From Brevibacterium antiquum CNRZ 918 (GTDB lineage Bacteria > Actinomycetota > Actinomycetes > Actinomycetales > Brevibacteriaceae): a stretch of 64,000 bases of DNA. This document shows, piece by piece, positions 62,257-64,000 of this stretch; the stretch's first letter is position 1, and every line of letters starts with the position of its first letter. The position numbers were made by a program, and so were the translations under genes. The stretch lies in contig NZ_FXZD01000006.1 of assembly GCF_900169145.1 (NCBI RefSeq), forward strand, positions 1 through 64,000, in the 5' to 3' direction. Under the pieces are notes generated by a model that was given only the letters and a program-made list of their open reading frames with translations, ran no database searches and was not told the origin of the DNA.

Positions 62257-63626
62257 AGCGCCGCGGTGAAGACCAGAGTGCCGAGTATCTGGATGCGCAC
62301 GGACTCCACAGTCAGGCCGAGGACGATGATCATGGCGATGCCCGCCAGCGTCGCATAGGACAGCCAGGGGAAGAGCCACATCCTCAACGGCAGTTCGTCA
62401 CCGGCGGCCTCGGCGCGGCGCCGGATGATGATCTGGGACACCAGCGTCACGACCCAGGTGACGATGAGCGTCGACCCGACGACGTTGAGCAGTATTCCGA
62501 GCACCTCGGCGGCCCAGAAGTAATTCAGTGCCACCGCCACGAAACCGAACGCCGAGGTGGCCAGCACCGCTGCCATCGGAACGCCGCGTTTGGTCGTGCG
62601 ACCCAGTCCTGCCGGCAGCATCTTCCGCTCGGACATGGAGAACGCCATTCTGGAGGCACCGTAGATGTTGGCATTCATCGATGACAGCAGGGCGATGACG
62701 ATGACCGCGGCCAGGAGCGAGGCGACGGCTGGGAGACCGGCAGTGTCGAGGACAGCGACGAAGGGCGATTCGCTCAGCCGTTCGTCTTTCCAATCGAGGA
62801 CGAGGACGATGATTGCGACAGAACCGATGTAGAGGAACAGGATGCGCCACACGATGGTTTTGATCGCCTGCGTCACGCTGCGGCTCGGATTCGCGGTCTC
62901 GGCCGCGGCGACTGCCACGATCTCGATGCCGCCGAAGGCGAACGCCACGACGAGAAGGCCAGCGGCGACACCGGGGAGGCCAGTGGGCATGAATCCGTCG
63001 GTGAAGACCGCCGCCGGTGGTTCTGCGGGAGTCCAGCCGAACAGGTATGCGGCCCCGAGGACGAGGAACAGGGTCACGAAGGCGACCTTGATGAGAGAGA
63101 ACCAGAATTCGAATTCTCCGAAGCTGCCCGAGGTGGTGAGGTTGATCGCGGTGAAGATGACCATGATGGCCAGTGCGATGACCCATTGCGGGATCGACGG
63201 GACGTAGCTGACCGCGATCTGTGCGGCGGCAGTGGCCTCTGCGGCAACGACTAGGCAGAGCTGGACCCACCAGAGGGCGCCGACGGCGAATGCGGCGGCA
63301 GGACCCATGGCTCGCCCAGCGTAGTGGGAGAAGGCCCCCGGGTTCGGGTCGGCCGCCACGAGCTCTCCGAGGGCCCGCATGACGAAGATGACGATGAGTC
63401 CGGCGACCACATAGGAGATGAGAACGGCGGGACCTGCAGCTTGGACACCGGCACCTGAGCCCACGAACAGGCCGGCTCCGATCGCCGAGCCGAGGCTCAT
63501 CATGACCAGATGGCGGGGTTTCATTCCGACCTTGAGGCCGGCCCCGCCCCGCGACGAATCAGATGTCAATGAATCTGACGATAGGTCTGCGTGTACAGGG
63601 GACTGCGGTGATGGAGATTCAGGCAC
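62214..63626 (-). CDS. amino-acid permease (GabP/AAT type, APC superfamily)
   Basis: 470-residue transporter with twelve predicted helices. MKPRHLVMMSLGSAIGAGLFVGSG is the opening helix with the GxG motif of the amino-acid transporter (AAT) family; GVAAGLLVVAFAFGGIEIVAVAAAE and ANPSRSVTQAIKTIVWRILF are the conserved helix 6-loop. The N-terminus is S/P-rich. GABA, proline or aromatic amino acids are possible substrates. The 3' end overlaps the ketopantoate-reductase-like gene by 43 bases in a convergent layout. Confidence 0.9.
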   Translation of the reverse strand: MPESPSPQSPVHADLSSDSLTSDSSRGGAGLKVGMKPRHLVMMSLGSAIGAGLFVGSGAGVQAAGPAVLISYVVAGLIVIFVMRALGELVAADPNPGAFSHYAGRAMGPAAAFAVGALWWVQLCLVVAAEATAAAQIAVSYVPSIPQWVIALAIMVIFTAINLTTSGSFGEFEFWFSLIKVAFVTLFLVLGAAYLFGWTPAEPPAAVFTDGFMPTGLPGVAAGLLVVAFAFGGIEIVAVAAAETANPSRSVTQAIKTIVWRILFLYIGSVAIIVLVLDWKDERLSESPFVAVLDTAGLPAVASLLAAVIVIALLSSMNANIYGASRMAFSMSERKMLPAGLGRTTKRGVPMAAVLATSAFGFVAVALNYFWAAEVLGILLNVVGSTLIVTWVVTLVSQIIIRRRAEAAGDELPLRMWLFPWLSYATLAGIAMIIVLGLTVESVRIQILGTLVFTAALYGIGCLVTRKRKI

Positions 63627-63699
63627 CAGATGAGTCTAGCGCCCGACCTCGATCCCGGGACAGCATGGTGCGTCCTGACGACAGAGTGGCGGAGACGAA

Positions 63700-63737
63700 G
63701 AGATGCCGTGGTCGCAGATCCGCGACCACGGCATCTC
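63700..63737. terminator. terminator between the MBL-fold gene and the permease gene
   Basis: Perfect 16-base arms (63700-63715, 63722-63737) with loop AGATCC, about 95 bases after the MBL-fold stop on the minus strand. It probably ends the transcript of that gene. The rest of the gap shows no gene. Confidence 0.8.
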
Positions 63738-63832
63738 AATCTGATCCGCGCCGAGTGGACGCCTCGGTGCCTCAGGGCACCGTTTGGCGGTTGAGGTGGT
63801 GGCCACCTCGGCGAATCAGCGGTGTGAGAGTC

Positions 63833-64000
63833 TCACTCTCCGCGTTTGATCCAATCCTCCAGCGACGGCGCTTCGGCACCGATCGATGTCGGCTCACCGT
63901 GTCCGGTGAGGACGACGGTGGCATCGGGGAGCTTGAACAGAACGGTCCTGATCGACTCGATGATCGTCTCGAAGCTCGAGTACGAACGGCCGGTGGCCCC
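63833..64000 (-). CDS. MBL-fold metallo-hydrolase, C-terminal end only
   Basis: The last 55 codons of a gene entering from the right edge: GATGRSYSSFETIIESIRTV, then LFKLPDATVVLTGHGEPTS, ending EDWIKRGE. TGHG with the final metal-binding histidine is typical of metallo-beta-lactamase-fold hydrolases of the glyoxalase II/mycothiol-dependent type. Nothing can be said of the rest. The stop TGA is at 63833-63835. Confidence 0.8.
   Translation of the reverse strand, partial: GATGRSYSSFETIIESIRTVLFKLPDATVVLTGHGEPTSIGAEAPSLEDWIKRGE

Overview
The window is high-GC actinobacterial chromosome, most likely Brevibacterium or a close relative (order Micrococcales). This rests on mycothiol genes (mshA, mshD), SenX3/RegX3, CarD, an LpqE-like lipoprotein, MutT1 beside Ppk1, a DUF222/HNH gene and frequent leaderless promoters. 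The genus is inferred from gene content, not from a database search. No rRNA, tRNA, CRISPR array, insertion sequence or prophage was recognised.

Layout. 0.3-10 kb, minus strand: the phosphate importer operon pstSCAB, with a three-unit PHO box upstream of pstS, then mutT1, ppk1, mshD and a GlnR-like winged-helix regulator in a tightly overlapping operon. 10-13 kb, plus strand: a membrane protein, a 38-residue membrane peptide, a nitrobindin-like heme protein and a YgfZ-type Fe-S maintenance protein. 13-21 kb: GABA transaminase, a PucR-type regulator, a fold-type III PLP enzyme and a TAXI-TRAP transporter. 21-29 kb: a five-gene peptide importer cluster ending in an LD-carboxypeptidase and a beta-lactamase-like serine hydrolase, resembling the Bacillus dpp-ykf murein-peptide operon. 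29-35 kb: DUF3870, DUF819, membrane dipeptidase, class I glutamine amidotransferase, APC permease and a universal stress protein.

34.8-38.3 kb is a degraded patch. The C-terminal half of an FAD oxidoreductase (minus) and most of an XRE-cupin regulator (plus) abut head to head, followed by a DUF222/HNH nuclease gene. 38-48 kb holds an LLM oxidoreductase, a secreted NlpC/P60 protein, aminopeptidase N, a FUSC membrane protein, and azlCD with a divergent XRE-cupin regulator. 48-64 kb follows the mycobacterial order in part: mshA, a YbjN protein, gpmA, phoU, senX3-regX3, lpqE-like, carD, ispD, ispF. It then has a frameshifted ketopantoate-reductase-like gene, an amino-acid permease and the end of an MBL-fold gene.

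The Pho system is represented at both ends of the window: sensor, regulator and PhoU at 55-58 kb, transporter and polyphosphate kinase at 0.3-8 kb, with PHO-box-like repeats at both places.

The most unusual signals are: (i) short tandem duplications at gene 3' ends, several containing the stop codon itself; (ii) ispD apparently starting at a CTG that overlaps the carD stop; (iii) a run of nine G that breaks the ketopantoate-reductase-like gene; (iv) the paired decayed divergent genes; and (v) several promoters whose -10 box lies 6-7 bases before the start codon.
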